From Candidatus Aquidulcis sp. (GTDB lineage Bacteria; Chloroflexota; Anaerolineae; UBA4142), in the NCBI GenBank assembly GCA_020723345.1, contig DYJA01000018.1, positions 1 through 64,000 on the forward strand: DNA of 64,000 nt, given 5' to 3'. Made by a program: the position numbers and the translations under genes. The notes beneath the pieces are model-generated. The model did no database searches. It was not told where the DNA came from and saw only the letters and a list, made by a program, of their open reading frames with translations. Shown here piece after piece: positions 1 through 8,570 of this stretch; within the stretch, counting starts at the first letter, position 1, and each line of letters begins with the position of its first letter.

Positions 1-1
1 T

Positions 2-400
2 TTTCTGCTGGAAGGCAAGTCGACTGGGGTCAACCCCACTCAAAACCAAAGAACCATCGAAAAGAAATGTCCGGCGGTCTGGAAGCAAATCCAAGCGCCT
101 GTCAAGAGCGCAGGCAACATCGAGATTCCCGGCATCGCGACTATGTACAGCGCGGACGCCAAACTCAAACATCCCGCCGCCGGCAAGGTCTCCGCCGCCG
201 GCGTGGCAGTGTGGTTCTTCCCACCCACCGACAAGTTCTTGGTTGAACTCGCGTTCACCGGCTCGGTCAAAGAGCGCGCGGACGTGGACAAAATGTACGC
301 CGAATTGCAGGCGACGCTGAAAGGCGCAGGATTATTGAAAGCGGATCAATCGTCCAAGACACAACAATACTTTGCCGCGTACTTTGGCGCAAAGAAATAA
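2..400 (+). CDS. Hypothetical protein, 5' end outside the window
   Basis: The reading frame is open from the first bases of the window, so the start lies upstream; 132 residues are visible, ending in a lysine-rich tail. The visible part looks like a soluble alpha/beta domain with a hydrophobic strand around Val-Ala-Val-Trp-Phe-Phe followed by an amphipathic helix. I recognise no family. A strong rho-independent terminator follows 34 bases after the stop, which supports this being the real end of a transcription unit. The neighbour, a LysR regulator, is convergent and ends just past that terminator. Function unknown. Confidence 0.6.
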   Translation, partial: FLLEGKSTGVNPTQNQRTIEKKCPAVWKQIQAPVKSAGNIEIPGIATMYSADAKLKHPAAGKVSAAGVAVWFFPPTDKFLVELAFTGSVKERADVDKMYAELQATLKGAGLLKADQSSKTQQYFAAYFGAKK

Positions 401-433
401 GTGCGTCGAAAATCTCTCCATCGCCTGATCGAA

Positions 434-468
434 AACAACTTGCGAGTCTTGCTCGCAAGTTGTTTTTT
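434..468 (+). terminator. Rho-independent terminator after the partial first gene
   Basis: A perfect 13-bp stem (434-446 with 452-464), loop TCTTG, is followed by six T. It lies between two convergent genes; the minus-strand side has only a short T tract, so termination should be stronger for the plus strand. Confidence 0.85.
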
Positions 469-1380
469 CTATCTGCACGCTTCTCCGAGCGTTGCGCTAT
501 GCGCGGTAAAGAAACTCAAGAACGCCTCCGCCGCTTTGGACAAGCGCCGGTCTTTGCGCCAGACGAGATACAGTTGGCGTTGCAGTGGTGTCTTGGCAAT
601 TCGCAAAGCGTTGAGCCGTCCGGTCTCGATCTCCTGCTGGATCGCGAACCGGGACATGATCGAAATGCCCAGATTCGCCTCCACCGCTTTTTTGATCATC
701 TCGATATTTTCCATTTCCATCACGACGTTCAGCCGGACGCCCGCCGCGGCGAATTGTCGCTCGATGGCTTGGCGCGTCGCCGATTCTTTGTGCGAGGCGA
801 TGAATGGCTGCGTTGCCAGGTCCGCTGCCGGGATCGCTTTCAACTTGGACCACGGATGGTTCTTGGACATGATGACGAGAAATTCGTCATTCAAGAAAGG
901 TGTAGTGGCAATGTGCGGGTGTTTGATCGGATTGCCTTCGCCGATAAAGCCCAGTTCGATGTTGTTGGCGACGAGTTGTTCGACAATCTTGGGCGCGTGC
1001 TCAACCTGGAGATTGATTTCGATCTCCGGGTGCTTGAGTTTGAACTGTCCGAGAATTCTAGGCAGCACGTAAATCCCCACGATCAGACTCGCACCCAGAT
1101 TCACCTTGCCGCGCCGTAATCCTTGCAACGCGTCGAATGATTGTCGCATCGCCTCCACCACGCGCAAAATCTCGTTTGCCGCTGCCAGCAGAATTTCTCC
1201 GGCTTGAGTCAATCCAATTCCCTTGGTCGTGCGATGGAATAGGACGACGCGGTATTCTTTTTCCAGTAGAGCAATCTGAGTGCTGACGGCGGGTTGCGTG
1301 AGATTGAGCGCATCCGCCGCGCGCGAAAAACTTTTCACCCGCGCGACCGTAACAAAAGTGCGTAGTTGATCGAACGTCAC
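469..1380 (-). CDS. LysR-family transcriptional regulator
   Basis: This 303-residue protein has the LysR layout: an N-terminal winged helix-turn-helix in about the first 60 residues (MTFDQLRTFVTVARVKSFSR, then an ALNLTQPAVSTQIALLE recognition region) and a periplasmic-binding-like effector domain after about residue 90. The start is GTG, preceded by GGAGG at a spacing of about 5. It is divergent from the ABC transporter operon that begins at 1500, the usual arrangement for a LysR regulator and its target. The intergenic region carries an interrupted palindrome. The likely role is effector-dependent activation of the transporter operon; the effector cannot be read from the sequence. Confidence 0.93.
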   Translation of the reverse strand: MTFDQLRTFVTVARVKSFSRAADALNLTQPAVSTQIALLEKEYRVVLFHRTTKGIGLTQAGEILLAAANEILRVVEAMRQSFDALQGLRRGKVNLGASLIVGIYVLPRILGQFKLKHPEIEINLQVEHAPKIVEQLVANNIELGFIGEGNPIKHPHIATTPFLNDEFLVIMSKNHPWSKLKAIPAADLATQPFIASHKESATRQAIERQFAAAGVRLNVVMEMENIEMIKKAVEANLGISIMSRFAIQQEIETGRLNALRIAKTPLQRQLYLVWRKDRRLSKAAEAFLSFFTAHSATLGEACR

Positions 1381-1401
1381 AAAATCCTCCGATCTGTGGT
1401 T

Positions 1402-1467
1402 ATAAATTTCAACTTATGATGATTGCAGAAAAGATTGATAACTATTATAGCCATTTCGTAGTATAAT
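1402..1467 (+). promoter_or_regulatory. Divergent control region: LysR-type site and -10 for the ABC operon
   Basis: An interrupted palindrome ATAAATTTCAACTTAT (1402-1417) resembles a LysR recognition site. A consensus TATAAT lies at 1462-1467, 33 bases before the transporter start. No good -35 sits 16-18 bases upstream; the nearest, TTGATA at 1435-1440, is 21 bases away. That fits an activator-dependent promoter. The assignment of the site to this regulator is inference. Confidence 0.5.
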
Positions 1468-1499
1468 ACAAGCGAAAATTTTACGATGGAGGTTCAACG

Positions 1500-2531
1500 A
1501 TGAACGACAAAAGGTTTTCGCTTGCGCTCCTGCTTGCCTTATTCACCCTCAGTATCCTCGTCGCGTGCGCGACGCCCCCCGCGGCTGCCCCAAGCCCCGC
1601 GGCGCCCGCGGAAGCGAAAGGCAAAATCGCGATCTACACTTCCGTGCCCCAACCCATCGCCGACAAAATCCAAGCCGATTTTCAAGCCAAGTTCCCCGGC
1701 GTCACGCTCGACATCTTTCGCGGCGGCACGAGCGAAGTCGTCGCGAAAATTATGACGGAGAAAGCCGGAGGCGAAATCATCGCCGATCTGGTGTGGGTCG
1801 CCGAGCCATCGACCTACGAGGATTTCAAGGCGCAAGACTTGCTGCTCAAGTACACGCCCGCCGAAGCGTCCGCGTTGACCGACGAGATGAAAGACAAGGA
1901 CGGCTATTATTACGCCGGTCGTCTGATCAACATGGTCATCGCGTACAATTCAGCAACCGATCCCAAGCCAAAGAGCTGGAAGGATTTGCTCAATCCGGCG
2001 TACAAAGGCAAGATCGGTTTTCCATCGCCGTTGAATTCCGGCGCGGCGGAAGGCGCGGTTAAGACGTTCGCGGATCTTTCCAATTTCGGCTGGAAGTACT
2101 TTGACGATTTGAAAGCGAACGGCGCGAAGCAAGTCGCAAACAATTCCACGTTGCGCGATCAGATCGCGTCCGGCGAATTCAAAGTCGGCGTGCTGCTCGA
2201 TTACATGGTGCGCGAAGTCAAGCCCAAAGGCGCGACCATCGAGTATGTCTGGCCCGACGAAGGCGCGGTCTTCATTCCCAGCCCGATCGCGATTCTCAAG
2301 ACGACGAAGAATCCCGTCACCGCCAAAGCGTTCCTCGATTTCGTCCTCTCCAAGCCCGGACAAGAAACGATGGTCAAACTCGGTTTCTTCATTCCGATCC
2401 GCGCGGATGTCACGCCGCCGGAAGGCGCGCCCTCGCTCGACAAGATCAAGCGCTTGCCGACCGATTGGAAAGCGGTCACGCGTGATCGCCAAGCGACCAA
2501 GGACAAGTGGACGGAAATCTTTGGCAAGTAA
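1500..2531 (+). CDS. ABC transporter substrate-binding lipoprotein (iron/polyamine/phosphonate type)
   Basis: A 343-residue lipoprotein: a hydrophobic signal with lipobox LVAC (Cys23), a short Ala/Pro linker, then a type II periplasmic-binding fold starting KGKIAIYTSVPQPIADKI. The composition and the dual-domain permease next door place it with the FbpA/AfuA/PotD/2-aminoethylphosphonate group. GGAGG lies 6-7 bases before the ATG. It heads an operon of binding protein, permease, ATPase and isomerase-like protein. The ligand is not determinable: ferric iron, a polyamine, a phosphonate or a small sugar phosphate are all possible, and the TIM-barrel isomerase at the operon end argues for an organic ligand. 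Confidence 0.9.
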   Translation: MNDKRFSLALLLALFTLSILVACATPPAAAPSPAAPAEAKGKIAIYTSVPQPIADKIQADFQAKFPGVTLDIFRGGTSEVVAKIMTEKAGGEIIADLVWVAEPSTYEDFKAQDLLLKYTPAEASALTDEMKDKDGYYYAGRLINMVIAYNSATDPKPKSWKDLLNPAYKGKIGFPSPLNSGAAEGAVKTFADLSNFGWKYFDDLKANGAKQVANNSTLRDQIASGEFKVGVLLDYMVREVKPKGATIEYVWPDEGAVFIPSPIAILKTTKNPVTAKAFLDFVLSKPGQETMVKLGFFIPIRADVTPPEGAPSLDKIKRLPTDWKAVTRDRQATKDKWTEIFGK

Positions 2532-2550
2532 CAACTTGCGAATGTAGGGG

Positions 2551-2581
2551 CGTTGCCGCCGGTTCCGCGCCGGAGGCAACG
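2551..2581 (+). repeat. Hairpin between binding protein and permease
   Basis: A 12-bp stem with one mismatch (2551-2562 with 2570-2581), preceded by GTAGGGGCG, lies between the binding-protein gene and its permease. There is no T tract, so it more likely slows mRNA decay or reduces read-through than fully terminates. The GTAGGGGCG leader is shared with the hairpin at 8542-8570. Confidence 0.7.
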
Positions 2582-2606
2582 TCTCGGCGTTAGATCAAGA
2601 GACACG

Positions 2607-4292
2607 ATGAAACGATTGCGCCTCAATAGTGGTCAGGCGACTTTGGCGTTCGCCGTTTTGGTATTGACGATTCTGGTAGTCTATCCGCTCGCGCAACTCG
2701 TTTACCAGAGTATTCAGTACAATCAACAGTGGTCGCTCCAAAGTTATCTCGCCGCAATGACGAGCGAAAGCAATCTGCTCGCGTTGCGGCACAGTCTCGA
2801 AGTTTCCCTCGCGGCGATGCTGGGTTCGACTGTCTTGGGGACGTTTCTCGCGTGGCTGATCGCGCGGACGGATCTGCCGGGGCGCAACTTTTTCCGCACT
2901 GCGTTCGTTTTGCCGTTTCTAATTCCGCCGTTCATCGGCGCGCTCGCGTGGTTGCAGATTCTCGGACCCGTCGGTTATCTCAACAAATTCCTTATGACGC
3001 TCACCGGCGCGAGCGAACCATTCTGGAATATTTACGGTCCCGCCGGAATCGTCCTCGTGATGATGCTGCACGAATACCCGACGGTGTTCATCAGCGTGCT
3101 GGGCGGACTGGAGCGGATGAATCCCGAACTCGAAGAAGCCGCGCAGATTTCTGGGGGGCGGATCTTTCGCGTGATGCGCGATGTTACGCTCCCGTTGATG
3201 ATGCCGACGATTGCGGCGGGCGCGCTGCTCGTCTTTATCACCGATATTGCGAATTTTGGCGTGCCCGCGATTCTAGGATTTTCCGAAAACTATTACGTGC
3301 TGACGACGCAAATTTACAACGTCATCACGCGCAGCACTCAACCCAACAGTCTGAACATCGCGGCGGCGATGTCCATTCTGCTCGCGCTCGTTTCGGGCTT
3401 GGGCATTTTTCTCCAGCGCTTTTATCTGAGCAACAAAGAATTCGCGGTCATCTCCGGCAAAAGTATGCAGCCGAATGTCGTCAAACTGGGCGCGCATCGG
3501 TACTGGCTGTTCGCGCTCGCGCTGACGCTGTTCGTGATCGCCACCGTCGCGCCGCTGGTCGCGATTTTGCTGACCGCGCTCGTGCGCGCGTACGGTTTGC
3601 CGCCGCTCCCCGAAAACTTGACGCTCCAAAATTTCTACGATGTACTGATGCTCAATCAATCCTCGCGGCGCGGCATCGTCAACAGTCTCGGTCTCGCCGT
3701 GACCGCGGCGACGATCATCAGTCTGCTCAGCGCGTTCATCGCGTACATCATCGTCAAGACGAAAATGCGCGGGCGCGCGCTGCTCGATTTCATTTCGAAC
3801 GCGCCGTACACCTTGCCCGGCACCGTCGTCGCGCTCGCGATGATCCTCGCCTGGCTCAAGCCGCTGCCGCTGATTGATTTTCGTCTGTACAACACGATTT
3901 GGATTTTGCTCGTCGCGTACGTCGCGCGCTATCTCGCGTTCGGCGTGCGGACGGCGGCGGGGTCGCTCGCGCAAGTTCATTCGTCGCTGGAAGAAGCCGC
4001 GCGCATTTCGGGCGCAGGATGGCTGCAATCGTTTCGCGACATCGTCATTCCACTGATCCGCCCCGGTCTTTTCGCCGGATGGTTTCTTGTTTTCATTCCT
4101 TGTCTGCGCGAACTGACGATCTCCGCGCTTTTGTGGTCGACGCGCAATGAAACAATTGGAGTCGTCGTGTTCAATCTGCAACAATCGGGCAACACGTCCG
4201 CGTCTGCCGCTCTCGCGGTGATTATGATTGCCGTGCTTTTGATCGCGAACCTGATCACGCGGCGATTGACCGGCGGCAAGCTGGGATATTAA
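2607..4292 (+). CDS. ABC transporter permease, fused two-domain (FbpB type)
   Basis: A 561-residue inner-membrane protein with about twelve membrane segments in two homologous halves, each carrying the EAA loop that contacts the ATPase (ELEEAAQISGG... and SLEEAARISGA...). This duplicated permease is typical of the ferric iron and 2-aminoethylphosphonate importers. The frame is open from 2553, but that extension is Arg/Pro-rich and not membrane-like, so I choose the ATG at 2607 directly before KRLRLNSG. It lies between the binding protein (75 bases upstream) and the ATPase (13 bases downstream), so it is part of the same importer. Confidence 0.93.
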   Translation: MKRLRLNSGQATLAFAVLVLTILVVYPLAQLVYQSIQYNQQWSLQSYLAAMTSESNLLALRHSLEVSLAAMLGSTVLGTFLAWLIARTDLPGRNFFRTAFVLPFLIPPFIGALAWLQILGPVGYLNKFLMTLTGASEPFWNIYGPAGIVLVMMLHEYPTVFISVLGGLERMNPELEEAAQISGGRIFRVMRDVTLPLMMPTIAAGALLVFITDIANFGVPAILGFSENYYVLTTQIYNVITRSTQPNSLNIAAAMSILLALVSGLGIFLQRFYLSNKEFAVISGKSMQPNVVKLGAHRYWLFALALTLFVIATVAPLVAILLTALVRAYGLPPLPENLTLQNFYDVLMLNQSSRRGIVNSLGLAVTAATIISLLSAFIAYIIVKTKMRGRALLDFISNAPYTLPGTVVALAMILAWLKPLPLIDFRLYNTIWILLVAYVARYLAFGVRTAAGSLAQVHSSLEEAARISGAGWLQSFRDIVIPLIRPGLFAGWFLVFIPCLRELTISALLWSTRNETIGVVVFNLQQSGNTSASAALAVIMIAVLLIANLITRRLTGGKLGY

Positions 4293-4305
4293 TGGAGTTT
4301 GTCCC

Positions 4306-5352
4306 GTGGCAACTGTAACTCTCGAACAAATCAGCAAAGCATTTGGCGCGACGTTCGCGGTGAAAGATTTTTCCGCGACGATTGCGGACGGCGAGTTCGT
4401 CACGTTTCTCGGTCCGTCCGGTTGCGGCAAGACAACCTGCCTGCGAATGGTTGCCGGGTTCATCGATCCGACGCGCGGACGCGTGTCGATCGGCGCGCGT
4501 GTCGTGTCCGATCCGGAACGAAAAATTGCGGTGCCGCCGGAAGAGCGCGGCGTCGGAATGGTTTTTCAATCGTACGCGGTGTGGCCCCACATGACGGTCT
4601 TTGCGAACGTGGCGTATCCACTCAAGATCAAATCGGTATCGAAAGAGGAACAGCGTCAACGCGTCGGGCGCGCGCTCGAACTGATGAAAATGTCCGATCT
4701 CGCGGATCGTTTTCCGCACCAACTCTCCGGCGGTCAGCAGCAGCGCGTCGCGTTGGCGCGCGCGCTGGTGATGAATCCACAAGTCTTGCTGCTCGACGAA
4801 CCGCTCTCCAATCTCGACGCCAAGTTGCGCGAAGAGATGCGGCTTGAATTGAAGCAACTGCAAAAGCAAACCGGCGTCACGATCATTTTCGTCACGCACG
4901 ATCAGATGGAAGCGATGGTGATGGCGGATCGCATCGTCGTGATGAACGCCGGAATCATTCAGCAGATCGGCGCGCCGCGCGAGATTTATCTCAAGCCCGC
5001 GAATCGTTTCGTCGGCGAGTTTATCGGCGTCGCGAATTTCCTGAGTGGGCGACGACGCGGCGATGGTTTTGCGCTGGCAGCGTCGCCGCAGATCGTTCTG
5101 CCGTTTCAGCCGCCTGCCGCGCTGACGAGCGATGCGTTGGTGATGATGGTGCGTCCGCAAGACATCGCCTTGCATCCCAGTCAAGGACAACTTGCCGCGC
5201 AGGTCGCGCAAAAAATGTTTGTTGGCGATGCGACCGAGTATTTTGTGAGTGTCGGCGGCGAGACGTTGCGTGTGCGTGGCGCGCCGCGCGAAGATTACGC
5301 CGTCGGCGCGACGGTACACTTGACGATCAGCGCGGGACAATTTTTTCAGTGA
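4306..5352 (+). CDS. ABC transporter ATP-binding protein (FbpC/PotA type)
   Basis: A 348-residue ATPase with Walker A GPSGCGKTT (36-44), signature LSGGQQQR, Walker B LLLDEP and a switch histidine in FVTHDQ. It has a C-terminal TOBE-like regulatory region (VMMVRPQDIAL onwards). The start is GTG with GGAG about 9 bases upstream, 13 bases after the permease stop. It energises the importer encoded by the two preceding genes. The length and TOBE domain fit the iron/polyamine/sugar group rather than amino-acid importers. Confidence 0.95.
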   Translation: MATVTLEQISKAFGATFAVKDFSATIADGEFVTFLGPSGCGKTTCLRMVAGFIDPTRGRVSIGARVVSDPERKIAVPPEERGVGMVFQSYAVWPHMTVFANVAYPLKIKSVSKEEQRQRVGRALELMKMSDLADRFPHQLSGGQQQRVALARALVMNPQVLLLDEPLSNLDAKLREEMRLELKQLQKQTGVTIIFVTHDQMEAMVMADRIVVMNAGIIQQIGAPREIYLKPANRFVGEFIGVANFLSGRRRGDGFALAASPQIVLPFQPPAALTSDALVMMVRPQDIALHPSQGQLAAQVAQKMFVGDATEYFVSVGGETLRVRGAPREDYAVGATVHLTISAGQFFQ

Positions 5353-5361
5353 GTCGAAACG

Positions 5362-6150
5362 ATGCGATTCGGTTCTTCAACGATGTTCTTGCGCGAAAAA
5401 CCGGTGACCGCCGCGCTCGATTTGATCGCGCGTTCCGGCTTTGTCGCCGCCGAGGTGTGGATCGAACATTTGTGGCGCAGCGAAGAGACGCCGGAGTTAA
5501 TCAAGCAGCGCGCGCGCGATCTAGGCTTGACGCTGACCGTGCACGCGACGAGTTACGATGTCAATATCTGCTCGACGAATCCGGGTATCCGCCGCGAATC
5601 CATGCGGCAAATGGAAGAATCGTTGGAGATTGCCGTGCGGCTGGGAGCGCAGGTTGTCGCAATGCATCCGGGTTTTCTCTCGTCCAGTCGCGCGTCGCTT
5701 GAAACTGCCTGGGAATTTTTGCTTGAGGCAGTTGCCGCGCTGGACGCCAACGCGGCGCGCGCTGGTTTGCGGTTGGGCGTCGAAGCGATGGAGAGACGCG
5801 CGAAAGAATTTTTCGTCTTGCCATCGGATCTGCGGCGATTGTTCCAACGCGCATGGTGCAGCACCGGGCTGACGATTGATCTCGCGCACGCGCAAACGGT
5901 GATGAATCCGCGCGATTATCTCGCGCAGATTCCCGCCGCCAAGATCATTCACGCGCATTGCAGCGATAACGCGCTCAAGCAAACCCATTTGCCGCTTGGA
6001 CGCGGCGCGCTTGATCTGCCCGCCGCGCTGACGGCGCTCGGCAAAAACTACGATGGCATTGTGATCATCGAGGGCTATGTGCCGGGGCAGGGCGAGAGCA
6101 TTGTGCCTGCGAACGCCGAGTATTTACGTACGATTGGAATGATGAGGTGA
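5362..6150 (+). CDS. Sugar phosphate isomerase/epimerase-like TIM-barrel protein
   Basis: A 262-residue protein of the xylose isomerase-like AP endonuclease 2 superfamily. Typical elements are a strand ending in TVHA, GAQVVAMHPG, an acidic strand GLRLGVEAM, TIDLAHAQ, IIHAHCSDN and the C-terminal IVIIEGY. The scattered His, Glu and Asp residues at strand ends would bind a divalent metal. It starts 9 bases after the ATPase stop and closes the importer operon, so it probably acts on the imported compound or on a product of it. The substrate is unknown. Confidence 0.85.
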   Translation: MRFGSSTMFLREKPVTAALDLIARSGFVAAEVWIEHLWRSEETPELIKQRARDLGLTLTVHATSYDVNICSTNPGIRRESMRQMEESLEIAVRLGAQVVAMHPGFLSSSRASLETAWEFLLEAVAALDANAARAGLRLGVEAMERRAKEFFVLPSDLRRLFQRAWCSTGLTIDLAHAQTVMNPRDYLAQIPAAKIIHAHCSDNALKQTHLPLGRGALDLPAALTALGKNYDGIVIIEGYVPGQGESIVPANAEYLRTIGMMR

Positions 6151-6156
6151 AAAAAC

Positions 6157-6190
6157 AGACCTGGAAGGTTTCTGCAAACTTTCCAGGTCT
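6157..6190. terminator. Bidirectional terminator hairpin between convergent operons
   Basis: A 15-bp stem with one G-T pair (6157-6171 with 6176-6190) sits just after the isomerase stop. The minus-strand side is followed by a run of six T (from the A run at 6151-6155), the plus side only by CTTCATTT. It probably terminates the carbohydrate operon arriving from the right, and partly the ABC operon. Confidence 0.7.
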
Positions 6191-6208
6191 CTTCATTTAA
6201 GGGTCTTT

Positions 6209-6309
6209 GTCATTGCGAGCGGAGCGAAGCAACCTCCGATTCGTGGAATGGAGATTGCTTCGTCGCATCGTTCGACGACGCTCCGCTCATGCTGCTCCTC
6301 ACAACGACA
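6209..6309. repeat. Dispersed intergenic inverted repeat (GTCATTGCGAG... type)
   Basis: GTCATTGCGAGCGGAGCGAAGC at the left and GCTCCGCTCATG...CTCACAACGAC at the right are imperfect inverted copies, with a second inner pair (CCTCCGATTC / GGAGATTGC). The same GTCATTGCGAG start occurs at 42788 inside a gene. This looks like a dispersed REP-like element; no coding content. Confidence 0.6.
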
Positions 6310-6318
6310 TCATGAAGA

Positions 6319-7074
6319 TCATTTCCCGTGAACGATCTCCGCAATCGCGCGCGTGATCTTTGCCGGATCGGGATGCTGCCACACATTGCGTCCCAGCGCG
6401 ACGCCCGCCGCGCCTGCACGGATCGCGTCTTGCGCTTGTCCCAGGATCTCGGTTTCCGCTTTCGAATCGCCGCCGAGCATCAAAACCGGTACGAAACAAC
6501 TCGCGGTGAGAGATTGGAAACTCTCCGGCGTGCCGGTGTACGCGATCTTGATAAAGTCCGCGCCCATCTCCGCGCCGATGCGCGCGGCGGTCAGCAAATT
6601 TTCCGCCGACGCGTTCTCGCCTGCCGCGCCCATCAGCATCATCTCCGCGAGCAGCGGCACGCGCCATTCCAGACATTCGCGCGCGACGGCGGCGAGCGAC
6701 GCGAGACTCGCTTGTTCCTCCGCGCCGCCGATGAAACCCATCGCGACCACCGCGTCCGCGCCAAGCCGCACCGCGTCGGCGACAGAAAACAACTGGCTCA
6801 TCGCGCCCCAGTTTCCGCCGAGCCGCGTCGTGCCTCCGTCGACGCGCAGAATCAGTCCCGCGCGTCTGAACGCGCCGCCGTAGGCGGACGCGATTCCGGG
6901 GGATGTGAGAATCGCGTCCGCGCCCGCGGCAACAACTTGCGCGATCAGATTTCCGGGGTCGCGCAAGTTGCCAAGCGGACTCGCGCCGAACAAGCCGTGA
7001 TCCATCGCGATCACAACCGTGCGATTGTCCGCGCCGAAGATACGATGCCAGCGCAGCGATTTGATATTGTTCAT
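6319..7074 (-). CDS. Class I aldolase of the DhnA/LsrF/DeoC superfamily
   Basis: A 251-residue TIM-barrel aldolase. VVIAMDHGLFG near the N terminus, the substrate-binding TSPGI loop, the Schiff-base lysine in ADFIKIAYTG and the phosphate-binding GVALGRN near the C terminus match the DhnA fructose-bisphosphate aldolase/LsrF group. The frame is open to 7146, but the extra 24 residues are not conserved-looking and come from a repeat cassette, so I start at ATG 7074. It is the last gene of the SorC operon, downstream of the importer, and would cleave the phosphorylated sugar or ketose. The LsrF alternative (AI-2 degradation) is not supported by other lsr genes. Confidence 0.85.
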   Translation of the reverse strand: MNNIKSLRWHRIFGADNRTVVIAMDHGLFGASPLGNLRDPGNLIAQVVAAGADAILTSPGIASAYGGAFRRAGLILRVDGGTTRLGGNWGAMSQLFSVADAVRLGADAVVAMGFIGGAEEQASLASLAAVARECLEWRVPLLAEMMLMGAAGENASAENLLTAARIGAEMGADFIKIAYTGTPESFQSLTASCFVPVLMLGGDSKAETEILGQAQDAIRAGAAGVALGRNVWQHPDPAKITRAIAEIVHGK

Positions 7075-7092
7075 TGATTGTTCCGATGAATT

Positions 7093-7150
7093 GCGTATGG
7101 CGAATCGCGTATGGCAAAACACTCCAAGCCATCTGCCATTTGCCATACGC
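7093..7150. repeat. Iterated hairpin cassette, unit GCGTATGGC
   Basis: GCGTATGGC is repeated on the left (7093 and about 7107), and the reverse complement GCCATTTGCCATACGC closes the right side. It fills the junction between the aldolase start and the end of the binding-protein gene. Confidence 0.65.
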
Positions 7151-7156
7151 TGTTTG

Positions 7157-8515
7157 CTACTGCCCCGCCAAGTTTTTGTTGATCACCGTCGCCGCTGCGT
7201 CCAACGCATCTTTCGGACTCGCGGTGCCGAGTTCAACTTTTTCGACGGCTTTGCGGAGTTGCTCGTCGCTGTTGCCGAGTTCGCTGAACAGTGGAATCGC
7301 GCTGGAGTACTTGGTCGCATCCACGAGCGCCTGCGCGTTCGGCGATGTCTTGATGTAATCTTTGAGCGCGGCGTTATCGGTCACGGATTTGCGGAGCGGC
7401 AAGTAGCCGGTCTGGATGAACAAGTCGACCGTGTTCTCGGCGTTTGTCATCCATTGCGTAAATTCCCACGCGGCTTTTTGTTTTTCCGGCGTGCTCTTGA
7501 AGATCAGGATGCTCGCGCCGCCGAGCGGTTCGGAGCAACTCTTCTTGCACGGCAGCGGCGCGACGCCGACTTTGAACTTGGCTTCCGATTGAATCGAGCC
7601 GAGCGACGCGGACGAGCGCATGATCATGCCGAGTCTGCCAGCCGTGAAATCGGCGCCCGCTTGTCCATGTTGATTCGACGGCATGACTTTGTGTTTGTTT
7701 ACGAGGTCGCCCCAGAATTGCAGCGCTTCGATTCCTTCCGCGCTGTTGTAGACAACCTTCTTGCCGTCGTCGCTCAGAATCTTGCCGCCGTTCTGCATGA
7801 TCATCGCGCTGAGATACCAGTGCGTGTCGGTGTGGGTGTTGAAACCCCACTGTCCCGGTTTGGTCAGCGCTTTCGCGGTGGTGACGAGTTCGTCCCAGTT
7901 CGTCGGCGGTTTGTTCGGATCGAGTCCGGCGGCGGTGAACAGATCTTTGTTGTAGTACAGCACCGGCACGCTGTTGTTGAACGGCATCGAGATGATCTTG
8001 TTGCCGAATTTGTTGTAATCCCAGAACCCAGGATGAATGTCGTCGAGGTCTTGCTTGCCGACCAAATCGGCAATTGGCACGACTACACCCGAGTCTGCCA
8101 TCGTGGGCGCGCCGCCCATCTGCGCGACATCGGGCAGCGTCTTCGCCGTCGCTGCTGCCAGGAGTTTTTGCGCGATGTCCGCGTAACTGCCCTGGAAGAT
8201 CACGTCCACCTGGATGTTCGGGTTCGTGTCGTTGAACTTTTTCACCATCGCCTCGAACACCTTGCCCGTGTTGCCGCTCAGCGCGTACCACAAAGTGAGT
8301 TTCACTTTCGCGGCAGGCGGCGCGGTCGTCGGCGCGACAGTTGGCGCAGGCGCAGTCGTCGGTTTGGGCGCGTCAGTCGGCTTTGCCACGGGTACGTCAG
8401 TCGGTTTCGGCGCGGCGGTCGGTGGCGCGGCAGTCGGCGCGGGTGTCGGCGCAGGCGCGCACGCCAGCGCGATCGCGCCGAGCATGACGAGTGTGAACAG
8501 TACGAGTTTTTTCAT
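7157..8515 (-). CDS. ABC sugar transporter substrate-binding lipoprotein
   Basis: A 452-residue lipoprotein with signal lipobox LALAC (Cys19), a Pro/Thr/Ala linker to about residue 70, and an MalE/UgpB-type domain starting VKLTLWYALSG. The KLTLWYA start and total length fit the sugar-binding family 1 proteins that partner MalFG-type permeases. The two permease genes lie immediately upstream in the same operon. No ATPase gene is present in the operon, so a shared MsmK/UgpC-type ATPase encoded elsewhere is likely. The linker would tether the domain away from the membrane surface. Confidence 0.92.
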   Translation of the reverse strand: MKKLVLFTLVMLGAIALACAPAPTPAPTAAPPTAAPKPTDVPVAKPTDAPKPTTAPAPTVAPTTAPPAAKVKLTLWYALSGNTGKVFEAMVKKFNDTNPNIQVDVIFQGSYADIAQKLLAAATAKTLPDVAQMGGAPTMADSGVVVPIADLVGKQDLDDIHPGFWDYNKFGNKIISMPFNNSVPVLYYNKDLFTAAGLDPNKPPTNWDELVTTAKALTKPGQWGFNTHTDTHWYLSAMIMQNGGKILSDDGKKVVYNSAEGIEALQFWGDLVNKHKVMPSNQHGQAGADFTAGRLGMIMRSSASLGSIQSEAKFKVGVAPLPCKKSCSEPLGGASILIFKSTPEKQKAAWEFTQWMTNAENTVDLFIQTGYLPLRKSVTDNAALKDYIKTSPNAQALVDATKYSSAIPLFSELGNSDEQLRKAVEKVELGTASPKDALDAAATVINKNLAGQ

Positions 8516-8541
8516 TTCTCCTCCTTTGAGAGATGGATTGG

Positions 8542-8570
8542 GTAGGGGCGCAATTCAATTGCGCCCCTAC
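8542..8570. repeat. Perfect 14-bp palindromic hairpin at the permease/binding-protein junction
   Basis: GTAGGGGCGCAATT and its exact reverse complement are separated by a single base. It starts at the stop codon of the upstream permease. No T tract follows, so mRNA stabilisation or dosage control of the binding protein is more likely than termination. Confidence 0.85.

Noticed and set aside
3273-5340. Long open frames antisense to the ABC permease and ATPase genes (also antisense frames at 30671-32122, 43009-44484 and elsewhere)
   Set aside because: They are rich in Arg, Ala, His and Asp, match no family, lack ribosome sites, and lie opposite genes with clear domains; GC-rich coding sequence produces such shadows.
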